Assembly: GCF_000188695.1 (NCBI RefSeq)
Contig: NW_004754896.1
Span: forward strand, 224,361 to 249,360
From: Salpingoeca rosetta
Taxonomy: Eukaryota > Opisthokonta > Choanoflagellata > Craspedida > Salpingoecidae
Length of the DNA stretch: 25,000 nt
Direction: 5' to 3'
Part shown: piece by piece, positions 1-17,442 of the stretch
Layout of the letters: each line of letters starts with the position of its first letter
How positions within the stretch are numbered: position 1 is the stretch's first letter
The notes under the pieces: model-generated
What the model saw: the letters and a program-made list of their open reading frames with translations, nothing else
Told to the model about the DNA's origin: nothing
Databases searched by the model: none
Translations under genes and position numbers: made by a program

Positions 1-6292
<6,292 letters not shown>

Positions 6293-6939
6293 GAATGAAC
6301 AAAGCACACTCGTGCACCAGGTTCTCGGTCTTTGTTCTTCTCGTCGTTGTTTCCTGTCCTTCCTTTTTTGATGCTTTCTTTGCAGGCTTCATTTTTTTCC
6401 TGTCTTTCTGTTCTGTCTGTTCATACTTTGCCAAGTGCGCTCTCTGGCGTGCTTGCTTGCAACGAAGCTACTTCAGCTGTTCATACACCACCATTACACA
6501 AGATACCACTATCGCTATCATCATCATCAGCAGCAGCAGCATCAGCATGCTGCCTGAAGAGGAATGACCTCGGAGGAAGATGAGAAAGAGAGGTGTCACA
6601 TGCTGCTTCATCTTGTCTCGTACTTGCTGTGTCTTGTCTTTCTTCTTCATTCATGTATTTGTTTGAGTTGTACGTTTTGTTTGTGATTTGAATGGCGAAA
6701 ACGAAGCACACGTACGCGACACAAACGACAACGACGCTGAGGTGGAACGCCTGAACAGAACAGACTTTCAGCAGTCATCAACGAAGATCCCACACAAGGT
6801 TGTGTTTGGAAAGGGGGGATGTTGCTGGTGAGGACGGCCTTGAAACGTTGGCGGTTGCCGCAGTCGTGCTTTGCTGTTTTGAGATGCACACGGATGCCAC
6901 AGTGGCGCAGTCAGGGAGGATGAGGCTGTATTGCGGCGA
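6293..6939. other. Convergent intergenic region between genes 1 and 2
   Basis: Pyrimidine-rich and T-rich on the plus strand after the TGA ending at 6292, consistent with a 3' UTR. A short open frame after 6283 encodes only hydrophobic Phe/Ser-rich sequence and lacks support. One alternative final exon in another frame (Asp/Glu-rich, 6255 to about 6320) would extend gene 1 differently, but it does not match the phase of the 5734-5770 exon. No poly(A) signal of canonical form was seen. Confidence 0.5.
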
Positions 6940-7790
6940 CTAATCCTGCTTCCTCTCAGGGCGGCGGGCCTCCGCTTCGACGTGAATGCGCGCCGCGATG
7001 GACAAGATAACGCTGATGCGCTTGTCCGACGCTTCAGGGTCGCAGATCAGCTTGCTGAATTCGGCGTGCAATGTGGGAACTGCAACACCTCGCACTCTGT
7101 CGTGTTCCTCTTGTTCCAGACGCTCGAAGAAGCTGTGCAAAGCGTCTCTGTCGTCATACTCATCGATGAGCTTGAGGAGCTCATTCAGGGTCGAGGCCTC
7201 GTCTTCTGCAATTGCACGACAACATCGGCACCGGAACAAGCGATGAAACAAGAGGTGGAATGAGATAAATGGGGACAATCCAATTCAAAGCCAGACAAGC
7301 TGGACTACTCGCACACGCACACACATACAAACAAGCGCTTGAACTCACCAGCCCCCTCTTCGTCAGGCTTGAGGTCAACTGTCTCTGCTGGTGTCGCCAT
7401 GTCAAGTTCACGGTGAGAAATGGCATCTTGTGATACTTCACCTGTTCAACAACCAAGCAATCACACAGGCATGTGCACACACGCACATACACACACAAAG
7501 CAGTCATGCCTTTCACATGAGAACTACGGCACCAAATCGTGATCTCATATGAAATATGCGACGTCCGACATTCATAGATGAAATGCCAGCACAAACCACA
7601 TTCTCAAGAAAGTAACCAGATGACACACACACACACACACACCTTTGCTTTTCTTAGAACTGGCAGAATCGCTCTGTGGTAGGCGCTTGTTGTTGGTCCT
7701 CCCCAGTTTGGTTGGGACGGAATGTGTGGCGTGTCCGCTGATGGCGTGCTGTTCGCCATCTTGGCGCATTGCCATGATGAGGTCGCTCAT
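6940..7790 (-). CDS. Unknown protein, 168 residues, three exons
   Basis: Exons on the minus strand are 7790-7643, 7441-7349 and 7205-6940 (TAG). Lengths of 148, 93 and 266 bp join in phase 1/1 and total 507 bp. The ATG at 7790 begins MSDLIMAMRQDGEQ. Exon 1 ends in a Ser/Lys stretch (SDSASSKKSK), exon 2 is acidic (AETVDLKPDEEGAEDE), and exon 3 is a probable helical domain (LNELLKLIDEYDDRDALHSF, then FERLEQEEHDRV), ending in a basic tail RRPERKQD. There is no signal peptide or membrane segment, so the protein is probably soluble. I do not recognise the family. The gene faces gene 3 head to head and gene 1 tail to tail. The donors (gtgtgt, gtgagt) and acceptors (gaacag, ttgcag) are good. Confidence 0.68.
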
Positions 7791-8894
7791 GATTGTCGCG
7801 CGTTGCGTGTTTGTTCGCCGCGACAAGCAAATGGTAGCAAGGGGTAAAGGCGGGTGAGTGGTCGTTGTAGCTTGGTCTTGACGTTTGCACTTGCCACTGT
7901 TGATTGTGGATGCAGAGCGCAGATGAGGAAATGAAGCGACGGCACAGAGACACGCAACCACACCACAGCCCTGGCGTGGAAAGAAGTGGTCCTAAGAATC
8001 CGTTACGTGCAAAGGTTTTGCTCTTCCTGCAATTATTTCTACCGTGTTTGACGCAAGCAACAGCTCATGCCGCGCGGTGAGAATCCGTCACTTTCCCAGT
8101 TTGGAACAGATGTCATCAGGTATCAAAAAAGGAGTGAGCCAATTCCGACTTCGTCACCGTGGCCAAATTCTGCCTCGACACCTCCTGCTTGAGAACATCG
8201 CTTTGATACCCGGGCAACCACAGAGGGGGAAAACAAGCTCTAAGTGCATGTGGGCAAGGAAGGGTGGATATGGAAGTTATCTTTTGAAAGCTGTGACATG
8301 GACGGCATTGCACAGTAGAGCTGGCATTGTTTCGTGTTCCCAAGTAGCCATTCACATGTCACAGCTGACGATGGAAGATTTCGGACCTTCGCAACCCAAC
8401 TACAAAGGTTCGAGAAAAAAAAGTGCTGGAAGTGTTTCCCACCCGAAGGTTGCAGAAGCCGTCCTGAGCGGTGTGTGTGTTTGTGCGTGTGTCTGTGTGC
8501 GTGTGTCTGTGTGCGTGTGTGTGTCAGCTTGTTGTTTGTGAGCTTGTCAACAAGCAGCCTGTCCTTGCCCTGAACAGACACAGTGCAAGCATACACAAGC
8601 CACAACAGCACAACTCGAAAGCGAAAACTCGTATCGGCCTTTCTGTCGTCTGTGTGTGACCACACAGACACACAACGATCAACACCACGAATAACCTGCA
8701 CCATAAACACGCAACCCTCTCTTTACAAACAGCACAATCAACAGGCAAGCAAGGTAGGGCAGACTCAATCAATCAATACAATCAATCTAGTATCGGCCAG
8801 TGGAGTCACTGCTAGCGTGCCGCCTCGCCTGTCATTCGTGCTGCGACGACCAAAACGCCCATCGGTGACCAACCTCTTGCTACCACGAGCCGCT
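7791..8894. other. Divergent upstream region between genes 2 and 3
   Basis: About 1.1 kb between two inferred start codons pointing away from each other, so it probably holds both promoters and 5' UTRs. I see no TATA-like box that I would defend. The plus strand is open without stop from 8044 to the TG tract at 8471 (about 142 residues, not low complexity, for example LEQMSSGIKKGVSQFRLRHR), ending at a donor-like gtgtgt. It has no ATG-led start or recognised motif and could be a non-coding exon, a decayed gene or chance. Confidence 0.45.
8471..8523 (+). repeat. TG/TGCG tract upstream of gene 3
   Basis: About 50 bp of TG with regular TGTCTGTGTGCG interruption, in the divergent upstream region. 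Confidence 0.8.
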
Positions 8895-9808
8895 ATGAGT
8901 GAAACCAGCGATCAAGGTACAGGTGCCGCTTGTGTGCTCTTGTTTGCATCAAGCTTCCATTATGCCTCTTCTGTGAGACAAATGACTGTTGCCGCTTCTC
9001 GTCATCTTCTTCATACAACCGCCTGCTTCTCGACTTGGTTGTAGTGAGGGCAGTTATAGCTGACTGGGATGGTCGACATGACAACACCAAGGGTCGTGAG
9101 GCTAAAGCACATCATGCGCATCAAACATTTCGATATGCAGCACCACTCTCAACCCTTTCCGGTGGTCGCGGGGTGGTGACGCTGGCAACTACTCGCGTTC
9201 CTCCCACGCCACTGCCGTCTCTTCTTGTTGACGGCAATGACGGGTTTGAATTTACGTCGTACCTCCAAGCTGTTCACATTCGCTCGGCCACACTCCAGCC
9301 TTCCCGTCATGCCGACGCGCTTGCACGAACGATCCGCCCCGAGAAGATGGCTGCATTTCGAAGAATCATAAAACAATATGTTGCCTCGAGTGGAGACACA
9401 GCCGCCCCAGCGTGGCGGATTGTGAGAGATGACGAGCGCCGCCTTGCGAGTGTCACACCAAACAGGTTTCTCGTTGTCTCCAATAGGAAGCTTCTCAAAG
9501 ACCATGGCTTTGTGTATGCCCTCCCCCTGGACCACCGCGGCAGGCACAGGACTGACGCCTTCTACACACTGGATCATCGCGAACGCCGTGAGGATCTCTG
9601 CATCGATTTGCTCTTGATTCACGCTACAGCAGCATTTCATATTATCCGCCCTGTAACCTGGATACGTTCATATTCATCTCATTTCCGTCACACATCGCGG
9701 TACAACTGTCTCACAGAGCTCAACGGTATCCAAGGCAACCCAGAAAAACAAAGCATTCGCCGCGACGCCCACGCTCAAGTCAAGCGCATGCTTGGCCTGA
9801 AGTCTTGA
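8895..9808 (+). CDS. Unknown protein, 186 or 229 residues
   Basis: The proposed first exon, 8895-8916, encodes MSETSDQ and ends in phase 1 at a gtacag donor. The second begins at 9141 after atgcag, in matching phase, and runs open to TGA at 9808. A possible in-frame intron 9588-9716 (donor gtgagg, acceptor ctcacag) can be removed without breaking the frame. The spliced form (186 residues) reads more naturally there (LDHRERQLNGIQGN) than the retained form (229 residues). Sequence such as AAFRRIIKQYVASS, RFLVVSNRKLLKDHGFVYAL and AQVKRMLGLKS looks like globular soluble protein. No family is recognised. Caution: the opposite strand is also open over 9149-9640 with protein-like sequence, so strand is judged by the start exon, splice phases and purine-rich first codon positions. 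Confidence 0.5.
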
Positions 9809-10265
9809 AGTGAACTTCGTCGCACCCTTCCCATCCTTGCGTTCCCCTGCACCCCTGTGCCTTTTGTGTTTGTTGCCCAATCTGATGATGTCTTTCACCG
9901 AATCTGCCCGAAATGGTGTTTGTTCTTTTCTGGACATGTCATTCACCCCTCCTCACTTGTTGGTTGCACTGTGGAACCATCCGTCCAATGTACTTGAGAT
10001 GTGTCATTTGTTTGTACTTGTGCTCTGTTTCAGCTCGTGCACTCGTGTCATGCTCCTGTATCAGTCGTACCTGTGTTCCCGTCTTGCCTCAATTGCTTGA
10101 CTATCAGTCTGTCGACTCTGCCCACCCCTCCCACCTTTGTCTCTTCACGGTCACTGCTACCTCTCCTTCCCGCCCGCCTTCGTGTTCATTCATGTCTTTA
10201 TGTTTAGTCCCTTCCTGCCTCGACCTCGACTCCTAAGCCCGCATGCGCCTGTTTGCTCTCCCCAG

Positions 10266-10296
<31 letters not shown>

Positions 10297-10736
10297 GCAA
10301 TTGACCCTCAATTCATTCACGCTCGCAGTTCATTTCAATCCACCACAACGCCATGTCGCCTTCACTCCAGTCATCGATCGTGATCTTCAATACACTTAGC
10401 CCATTCACACAAAACCAAGCGGCAAAACGCAGGCAGCAAGCAAACAATCATGGCCAAACACCACAGCGCGCGGAAGGTGCAGTCGTAACACAAGGAAGGA
10501 AAAAAAAGGAGAGAGGAAAGAAAACAGCGCAGTCGCATCACCCATCACAGCATCACACCACACTACCACACGAACCATCAATCAATCAACCGACCAACCC
10601 ACAAAACGCAGACAGCAGCAGTGTAGTCCAACACACGCACAAACCAAGAAGAGAAGGTATCTGTCTAATCATTTTCCCACCACCACCACCACCACCACCA
10701 CAACAACAACAACAACAACGTGCCCCCCCCACCCCA
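9809..10736. other. Convergent intergenic region between genes 3 and 4
   Basis: About 0.93 kb without a supportable gene. It starts T/C-rich on the plus strand (probable 3' UTR of gene 3) and becomes A/C-rich toward 10740, with a short (CT)n(CA)n tract near 10266-10295 and CCA/CAA triplet runs at 10678-10719 that belong to the 3' side of the minus-strand gene. Open frames here have no domain-like content. Confidence 0.5.
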
Positions 10737-10880
10737 TCACTTCTTCTGCTTGGCGCGCTTCGTTGCACCACCACTGCCGCCACCGCGTCGCTTGCCGCCA
10801 CCGCCACGGCCACTGCCACCACGACCAGCACCGCCACGGCGCTTGTTGCCGCGTGCACCGCCCTTGCTGTGGCCGCCGCT
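10737..10880 (-). other. Basic Gly/Arg/Lys-rich C-terminal tail of gene 4
   Basis: The last roughly 48 codons of the minus-strand gene are almost only Gly, Arg, Lys, Ser and Ala, with RGG/GRG units and a final TKRAKQKK that resembles a nuclear localisation signal. Known RGG tails bind RNA and are arginine-methylated; that role here is inferred from composition. Confidence 0.7.
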
Positions 10881-11287
10881 GCTGCCATCCACGCTGCCCT
10901 CCGATGGCGCGTCTGTGCGGATCACGGTTTCCGTCGCTGCAAGCAGGTCTGTGTCGTCCACGCGCGACGTACCGAGCGAGCTGCCTGGGAGGGTGAGGTT
11001 GCGGGCCTTGCGCGTGCGTGTGCGTCTGCCCGGCGCCCCGTACGGCGATGGCGCCGGCTGGAGATGAAGCTCACCGCCACTCGGGACATCAGACGATGCA
11101 CTGGACTGCTGCTGCTGCTGCTGCTGTTGCTGTTGACTGCGCAGGGCGGACGACGATGATGAGGCCGCAGCAGCGGCCTCGTCCACTGATGCACGGAGAG
11201 GGAACAAACGAGATGATAGGGGAATGTGAAGGGGTGGGGGAAGGAAGAGATGAGCTGTGAGAGCGCTTCTTGCTTGCGTCATGGACA

Positions 11288-11327
<40 letters not shown>

Positions 11328-14300
11328 CACGCACGCACACGCACGCACGCACACACACACACACACACACACGAAGATACTCACGGCTGAAGCGGCGCGG
11401 GGAAAAGGAGGAAAATCCGAGCGGGGAGTAGAGGTAGTTTGTGAAAGGCGATGGCTGGCCAATCAAGAACTGGGGTGACGCGAGCAGGATGGAGGGGTGA
11501 CCCGTGCCATCGCCGCTTGGGGAGCGCAGCTGCTTCTGTGGCGTCACGCTGCCGGTCTGCGCGCTGGTGCCGGCGAGCGGGCTGAACGGAGGATGAAACG
11601 AAGACTGCAGACACACGATTATGTCAGCAAGCGGGGTGTGCGTGTGTGCGTGTGTGTGTGAGAGAGGCGGTGGCGGAGGGATGATGAAAGGAAAAGCACG
11701 TGCATGCATGTCAACACAGGTGCGATCGATGCTTTGACAGAACATAAAATAAAAATAAGTATAGCAGAATTGTAGCTCGTGCTGTGCAGGTCCGAGCATG
11801 TGAAAGCTCATCCCAATTGCAAATGTACTGAATGGCGGGCGTTACTTACCAAATCAGGCGTGGCAAATGCCTCAAACGCGGTGGGTGAGTTGAGGTTGAT
11901 GGCAGGGAGACTTCCAGTCTGTGTTCGTGCGTGTGTACGTGTGCGTGAGTGTGGATGGATATGCAGACGAGCACGAGCAAAACAAAGGCACGACCAGAAG
12001 CGAGCACTGCGCAACACCGCAAACTACACCGCACCACACAACACATTACACAATACACACAATACATTACACACAGACACGCGCCTACCTTGAGCGGCGA
12101 GAACATCTCTGGGAAGAAAGCAGCGGGAAGGCGCGCTTGATCTGCAGCCAAGAGCACACACGTTGTGAGCACTCGAAGCCCGCAGCGCAGTTGCATAGCA
12201 TACCTACACTTTCACCCCCCCCCTCACACACGCACACAAACAACACGTCGCGCACCTTGTGCATTTGATGTCTTCGGCGGAGACTTGGGAGCGTCGTCGC
12301 CTTCTTGTTGCTGCTGCTGTGGTGATGATGATGAGTCATTGGTTACGTTTGGCGTTGGCGGCGCCTGCAACTGGCCGCTGTCCCACGCCTGATAGTAATG
12401 ACGACAGCAACAATGACACATGTGCGCCAGTGGTGATCCGGGGTGAGGAACGGAGGACAAAGACAAGTTGTACGGGAGGGGATGCAGTCGTGAAGAGCGT
12501 GATGACCACGGCTGCCTTCAAGTCACGCACAGACAAACAGACAAAGGAGTGCGTGCACATACACGCACGCACCTGCTGAAGAAATTGCATGCACTGGGCG
12601 TGTGCGTTTGCATCCGGGGGGCGAAGCGGTGACGGCCCGGTCATGTTGAGCGCAGACGCCAGCGACGGTGGCTGGAACCCTGCTGGTGTGGTGGGTCAAC
12701 ACATACGCGTGCGTGCGTGAGTGAGTGAGTGAGTGAGTGAGTGAGTGAGTGAGTGAGTGAGTGAGTGTGTGTGTGAGTGAGTGTGTGAGAGTGAGTGTGT
12801 GTGTGTGTGTGTGTGCGTGAGCGAGTGAGTGAGTGAGTGTGTGTGTGTACAGTTGCGGTTTTGTAACGGCTGCATCTCACCACATCAGACATCAGCAGCG
12901 CATGGCATGTGTGGTATTTACCATGTGGTTGCGGTGGTGGAGGAGGAAGCGTAGATCCTGTCCATCCAACAAGCAAACACAACACACAATAATGTGAACA
13001 TGAGCAATGCGAAGGCGACAAAATACGTCCTCCACCACCACCAAGAAACAAGTTTTGCTTCGCGTCTTTAGTTGACTCACCTGCTGTTTCATCCCTGTCT
13101 CTGCCGTCACCAGCAAAGAACGACTGCTTGCGTGACTGCGCACCATCTTCCTCTCCCACCACCGGCCTGTCCTGCTTGCGGTATTGCTCTCCAATGCGTG
13201 CAAGCATCGAGGATGCCTGTGAGTGCGACATCTGCCAGGGCACATTCGACTGTGCCCGCTCGCCCTGCTGTTGCCCTGCCTCCATTGCTTCACGTCCATG
13301 TGCCGCCGCTGTTTGGCTATCTGATACTGTTGCTGCCGATGCAGATGCGGAAGCAGCAGCCGTTGTCCCAGTCACCGAACCGTGTGTTTGTGTCGGCCCG
13401 TAGGCCTGCCCGGCACCCATGCCTTGCATCTGTGCGAGCAACGAGGCAACAACGGCCAAGTTCTGCGCCTGTTGCGGTGCCGGCTGCGGTGCATTCTGCT
13501 GCTGCAGACACAAAGAACACCCATGGGGATTGCATGCATGCACGAAAGTGGTGCGATGAGCGACACATTCGAAGCGAAGGCTTCGATTGACAACTATTGC
13601 TGTCGTTGGCAGCGCGCGCACACACACACACACACAGGCACACAGGCACACACACACACACGCGCACACACACACAGGCACACGCGCACATGCAGAGCAC
13701 CACTCACCCCTCCTTGCATGTGCTGATAAATGAGGCGGAGGTGGTTGGCAACCTGGAACAAGCGCAGCCCAATACGAAGAGAAGCAACAGCGGTCAGCAA
13801 CAAGCAGAGAACCACCACTCTTTTGCCTGCAGGCAACCACACGTGCACTCGTCCATCTCCTTTGAGCACCACGTCTACAATAAACCAACCAACCAAGCAA
13901 ACAAACAACGCACCGATGGGCTGATGCCGTGCATCAGTGTCGCGTGCGCGCTCGTTGGATCCGCGCTGGTGTGACCGTTTCCGTTTGCAGTCGCTGCCGC
14001 AGCAGCTGGGGAAGTGTTGTTGTTGGTGTTGTTGTTGTTGTTGTTGGTGTTGTTGTTGTTGTTGTTGGTGGTGGCCAGGTGTCCGCTGCCGTTGGTGGAT
14101 GTGGTGGCGGAGAGAGACGATGAGGAGCCAAGGCCTCGATCCGTTGGTGCGGTAGAGGTCGACCTACGATCGCAGCAGCACAGCAGTGGTGGTGGAGGTG
14201 GTGGTTGCCGTGGTGGTTGTGAGTCGACAGCTTCGCAAGAAGATCGCGGGAACGGTGACACACATCATGTGCGGCACGTGCGTTGAAAGACGGTTGACAG

Positions 14301-14378
14301 ATGCATGCAATGCATCAAAAACTCACTGTTGTTGTTTTGTCTCCTCCCTGCAAGTTCACGTCCGATGAAGAGCGCATG

Positions 14379-14410
<32 letters not shown>

Positions 14411-14879
14411 TTCCAGGAAAGGTAAGTTCAAATATCCATGCTTGCAAGCAACCTGAAGGACATGACACCGTGAGCACGCCTGAAGACGTGCGCGCCTGCG
14501 ACATTGCAGACATTCAGTGGACGTACTCTTTGGCAAGTGGGGATACACCGAGCGCGGTGGTGGCGGTTGAAACAGAACTGCGAACGACAGCAGGTGGAGT
14601 TGCGTTCTGCACAGAGAGAGAGGGGGGGGGGGCGACATGGTGGGTGAATGTGTGAGAATGAGAATGAGAGTGTGTGAGAGTAAATGCGTTTGAATAAGAG
14701 TGTGTGAGAGAAACGCACGCACGCACGCACGCACAATAAAGGCACAACGTGAGCGTGGCGTGCGGTTGAGTGTCCAACAACCAAGCGCACATCATCCACA
14801 GCACGCGACACTCAACAACACGAACCGTGGTTGATGTGGCTGCGCTGTTGTGGGTGGGGGTCGTGGTTGTGGCGGACGG

Positions 14880-14917
<38 letters not shown>

Positions 14918-15411
14918 GATGATGTGTGACGGCGGTAGTCTGAGGGGAGAGCAGAGGCAGCCCCATCATCTGCGCCTGTGCACTCGACAGCGGCGTGGAT
15001 TGGTACCCTGCAGGCAACGCCGATTGGGGTGCAATTTGCGTGGGCCAGAGGATGACGAGGGAGGAGGTGGTGGTGGTGGTGGTGAGCATGGACAAATGGT
15101 AACAAGAAGTGGAAAGGTGGAACTTAAAGAAAAGGCCGAGCGTCAACACACAGACACACATGCCTCATTCATTTTTCGATACGCACTCTCGCACGCGTGC
15201 GCACTCCCCCAATTCCCTTTACACACGCACACACGCACGCACGCACGCACACACCTGCGGCGAGGAGTTGCTTTGTCATGTCTGACTGCGGCTGTCCGCT
15301 GCCAGCCGGTGGTGGCATCATGAACAGCTGCATCAGGTTTGGCGGCATCGTACGCGTCCGATCAGGACCAACCTGCATCATGGCAATGTGTGTGTGTGTG
15401 TGCGCGCGCGT

Positions 15412-15481
<70 letters not shown>

Positions 15482-16822
15482 ACACAAGTATGTAAGCACA
15501 CAAGCTGCACATGTACATCAGAAAAAAGTGCAGCATTCACAGTCAAAGTAAAGCCTTTACAAGTCCCGAGATATCTCTTCCTCCTCCACCACCACCACCA
15601 CCACCACCACCACACGCACCATGGCACCCATCGGGTTGCTCGTGTTTGCGCTGGGCCGCTGACTGCGCGGGCGCGATTTCTTGCCTCTGCACGCACATAC
15701 AATCACAATCACACGCACACGCACACACATGTGAGTGCCATCGATTCAACCTGCGGCCAGGCAACACAACACCGACTATCCTCTGCGCCTCCCTCAGTCC
15801 ACTGCCACAACACACAACACCCCCAAGACCCCAGAGAGGCCAACGCACGTGCTGGTGGTGTCCAGGCGCTTCCTGCTGTTTCGCTTCTGTACGCGGTTCA
15901 TTCTTCGCTCCCTCTCCTCGCGCAGATACCTGCACCCACAGTCACACGTGCATGCGTGTGCGTGTGAGTGAGTGTGTCAAAAAACAGAGCACTCGTAGTC
16001 AACGGAAACAAGTACTGCGCCAACAACAACACCAACACAACCGTCACTACTCCAAGTTCCCCTGCCCTTGCGCTTTCATCGCCCGCCTACCTGCGCCCGT
16101 TCTTGGAGAGGTTCCCCGCTTCCAGCGTGTCCTTGAACTCCTTCATCTTGCCGGCGCCAAGGTCGCACACCACTTCTGTCAACGCGTGACATGCACAAGG
16201 AAGACGTGTCAATGGGGCACCGCACCAATCAATCTCACGTTAAGCAACACCAATACCACACGCCCTCCCCTCCCTCGCTGCAACCACCGTGTACACTGCT
16301 GCCATCACACACGCCACGTGCCATGCATGCACCTGGCAAGCGAAAGCCGTTGTAGGCGTCCCATCGTCGCCACAGCTCTTGCATGTATGGCTTCTTCGAA
16401 GGATCAGACTCAAACCCGCAATCCTGCCAGTGGGGAAAGGAATAAGCAATGGGAGGTGAGCTCTGTGTGTGCTGTGCTCGTGTGTGTTTGGTGCTACACG
16501 CTGAGCACCAGCCAACTCTGGTGTATCATGGATTCTTCATGAGCCACATACATACACATCGCCCTTGCACGCTCACATTGAACTCTCCCATGGCACTCGC
16601 TCACATAGAACTCTCCCATGGCACTCGCTCACATAGAACTCTCCCATGGCACTCGCACAACCCCCCCCCCCCAACACAAACACACACACGTACCACGAGG
16701 TATCGGGCGAGGATGGACTTTGGGTATTTGAGCAGGTCGGCCTCGTCGATGGTGTAGGTGACCCTTCGTCTCGGCGTCTTTCGAATCCGCGCGCCGGCGT
16801 CGTTTACAGCCATGCTCATCAT
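10737..16822 (-). CDS. Q/N-rich low-complexity protein with basic Gly/Arg-rich tail, 871 residues, 18 exons
   Basis: Exons: 16822-16694, 16423-16333, 16175-16091, 15929-15849, 15686-15620, 15372-15255, 15007-14826, 14606-14527, 14163-13914, 13752-13708, 13501-13081, 12957-12922, 12679-12573, 12388-12256, 12141-12089, 11918-11850, 11604-11385, 11185-10737 (TGA). All 17 junctions match in phase; total 2616 bp. Residues 1-150 are the only globular-looking part: RRRVTYTIDEADLLKYPKS, then KKPYMQELWRRWDAYNGF, then a basic helix YLREERERRMNRVQKRN. Then follow Met/Pro-rich sequence, 13 Gln at about 221-233, an Asn run at about 311-327, Ala/Gln/Ser-rich linkers with short helices (VANHLRLIYQHMQ, ASSMLARIGEQYRKQ), and from about 824 a Lys/Arg/Gly tail (RGGAGRGGSGRGGGGKRRGG). 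Such composition is usual for RNA-binding or condensate-forming proteins. The YT..E..LL..P.S start recalls 4E-T-type eIF4E-binding proteins, but the exact YxxxxL-phi spacing is not met, so this remains a weak guess. Confidence 0.83.
11284..11372 (-). repeat. (CGCA)n/(CA)n tract, TG-type on the coding strand of gene 4
   Basis: Plus-strand CGCA and CA units that read as TG/TGCG on the coding strand and start about 12 bp after the donor at 11384. Confidence 0.9.
12717..12848 (-). repeat. (GAGT)n/(TG)n tract, CTCA-type on the coding strand of gene 4
   Basis: On the coding strand these are CA and CTCA units near the acceptor at 12680-12681, matching the orientation seen at gene 1 acceptors. Confidence 0.9.
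13618..13690 (-). repeat. CA/GGCA tract, TG-type on the coding strand of gene 4
   Basis: CA tract with GGCA and CGCG interruptions, starting about 17 bp after the minus-strand donor at 13707. Confidence 0.85.
14881..14919 (-). repeat. (CAA)n tract coding for 13 glutamines in gene 4
   Basis: Plus-strand TTG triplets read as uninterrupted CAA codons in the minus-strand gene. All codons are CAA with no CAG interruption, so length variation between strains is likely. A related plus-strand TTG/GTT run at 14018-14072 encodes the Asn run in the next exon, read as AAC codons. Confidence 0.85.
15388..15478 (-). repeat. (TG)n tract, CA-type on the coding strand of gene 4
   Basis: Lies about 10 bp from the minus-strand acceptor at 15373-15374. 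Contains a TGCG-rich part, then pure TG. Confidence 0.9.
16580..16656 (-). repeat. 28-bp tandem repeat, 2.75 copies, in intron 1 of gene 4
   Basis: Units start at 16580, 16608 and 16636 and contain AACTCTCCCATGGCACTCGC. The copies look identical over their length, so the array is recent. Confidence 0.9.
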
Positions 16823-17083
16823 GACGGTCGGTTGAATGGTAGCTGGTGTAGCAAGCAAGGAGTGCACGAGCACATCACATCAACGGCAGGGAGAGCGTGT
16901 GTGTGTATGTGCGTGTGTGTCGCAACGTGAGCATCTTGACGACCCTGCAACGGTGGCTGATGGGGAAGCAGCCACATGCACTGTGTGCGCGTGTGTACGT
17001 GTGCCTGTGCCTGTGACCATGTTGCACCCCACCACCTTTCATTAGCACCTTCAACACCACCTTCATCATCATCACCTCGGCCA

Positions 17084-17131
17084 CACACACACACACACAC
17101 ACACATACATACACACACACACACACACACC
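17084..17131. repeat. (CA)n tract in divergent upstream region
   Basis: CA with two CATA interruptions, about 260 bp upstream of the gene 4 start. Confidence 0.9.
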
Positions 17132-17357
17132 CCTTTGTTCGTGGAAGGAATACAAAGAAGGGGGGTGGAGCGAGCAACAAGACAACCAGGGCTGGTTGGA
17201 GACAAGGTCGTCAAGACAACTGGCAACGGCACCAACAAGCAGCAGGCAAGAAAGAGCCAAGGCAGACACGCACAGCCCGTTCAACGAACGTGAGGCAATC
17301 ACAGAGAAAAGTGAGCGGGCACGGCCAATGCAAGCGAAGGCAAGCACGTCAACAACC

Positions 17358-17359
<2 letters not shown>

Positions 17360-17418
<59 letters not shown>

Positions 17419-17442
17419 CACACAACACACACACACACACAA
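17360..17442. repeat. (CA)n tract in divergent upstream region
   Basis: CA run with a few AACA interruptions at its 3' side. Confidence 0.9.

Noticed and set aside
10737..11180. Plus-strand Pro/Arg-rich ORFs opposite the last exon of gene 4
   Set aside because: They are shadows of the Gly/Arg-rich minus-strand exon, which has phase-matched neighbours.
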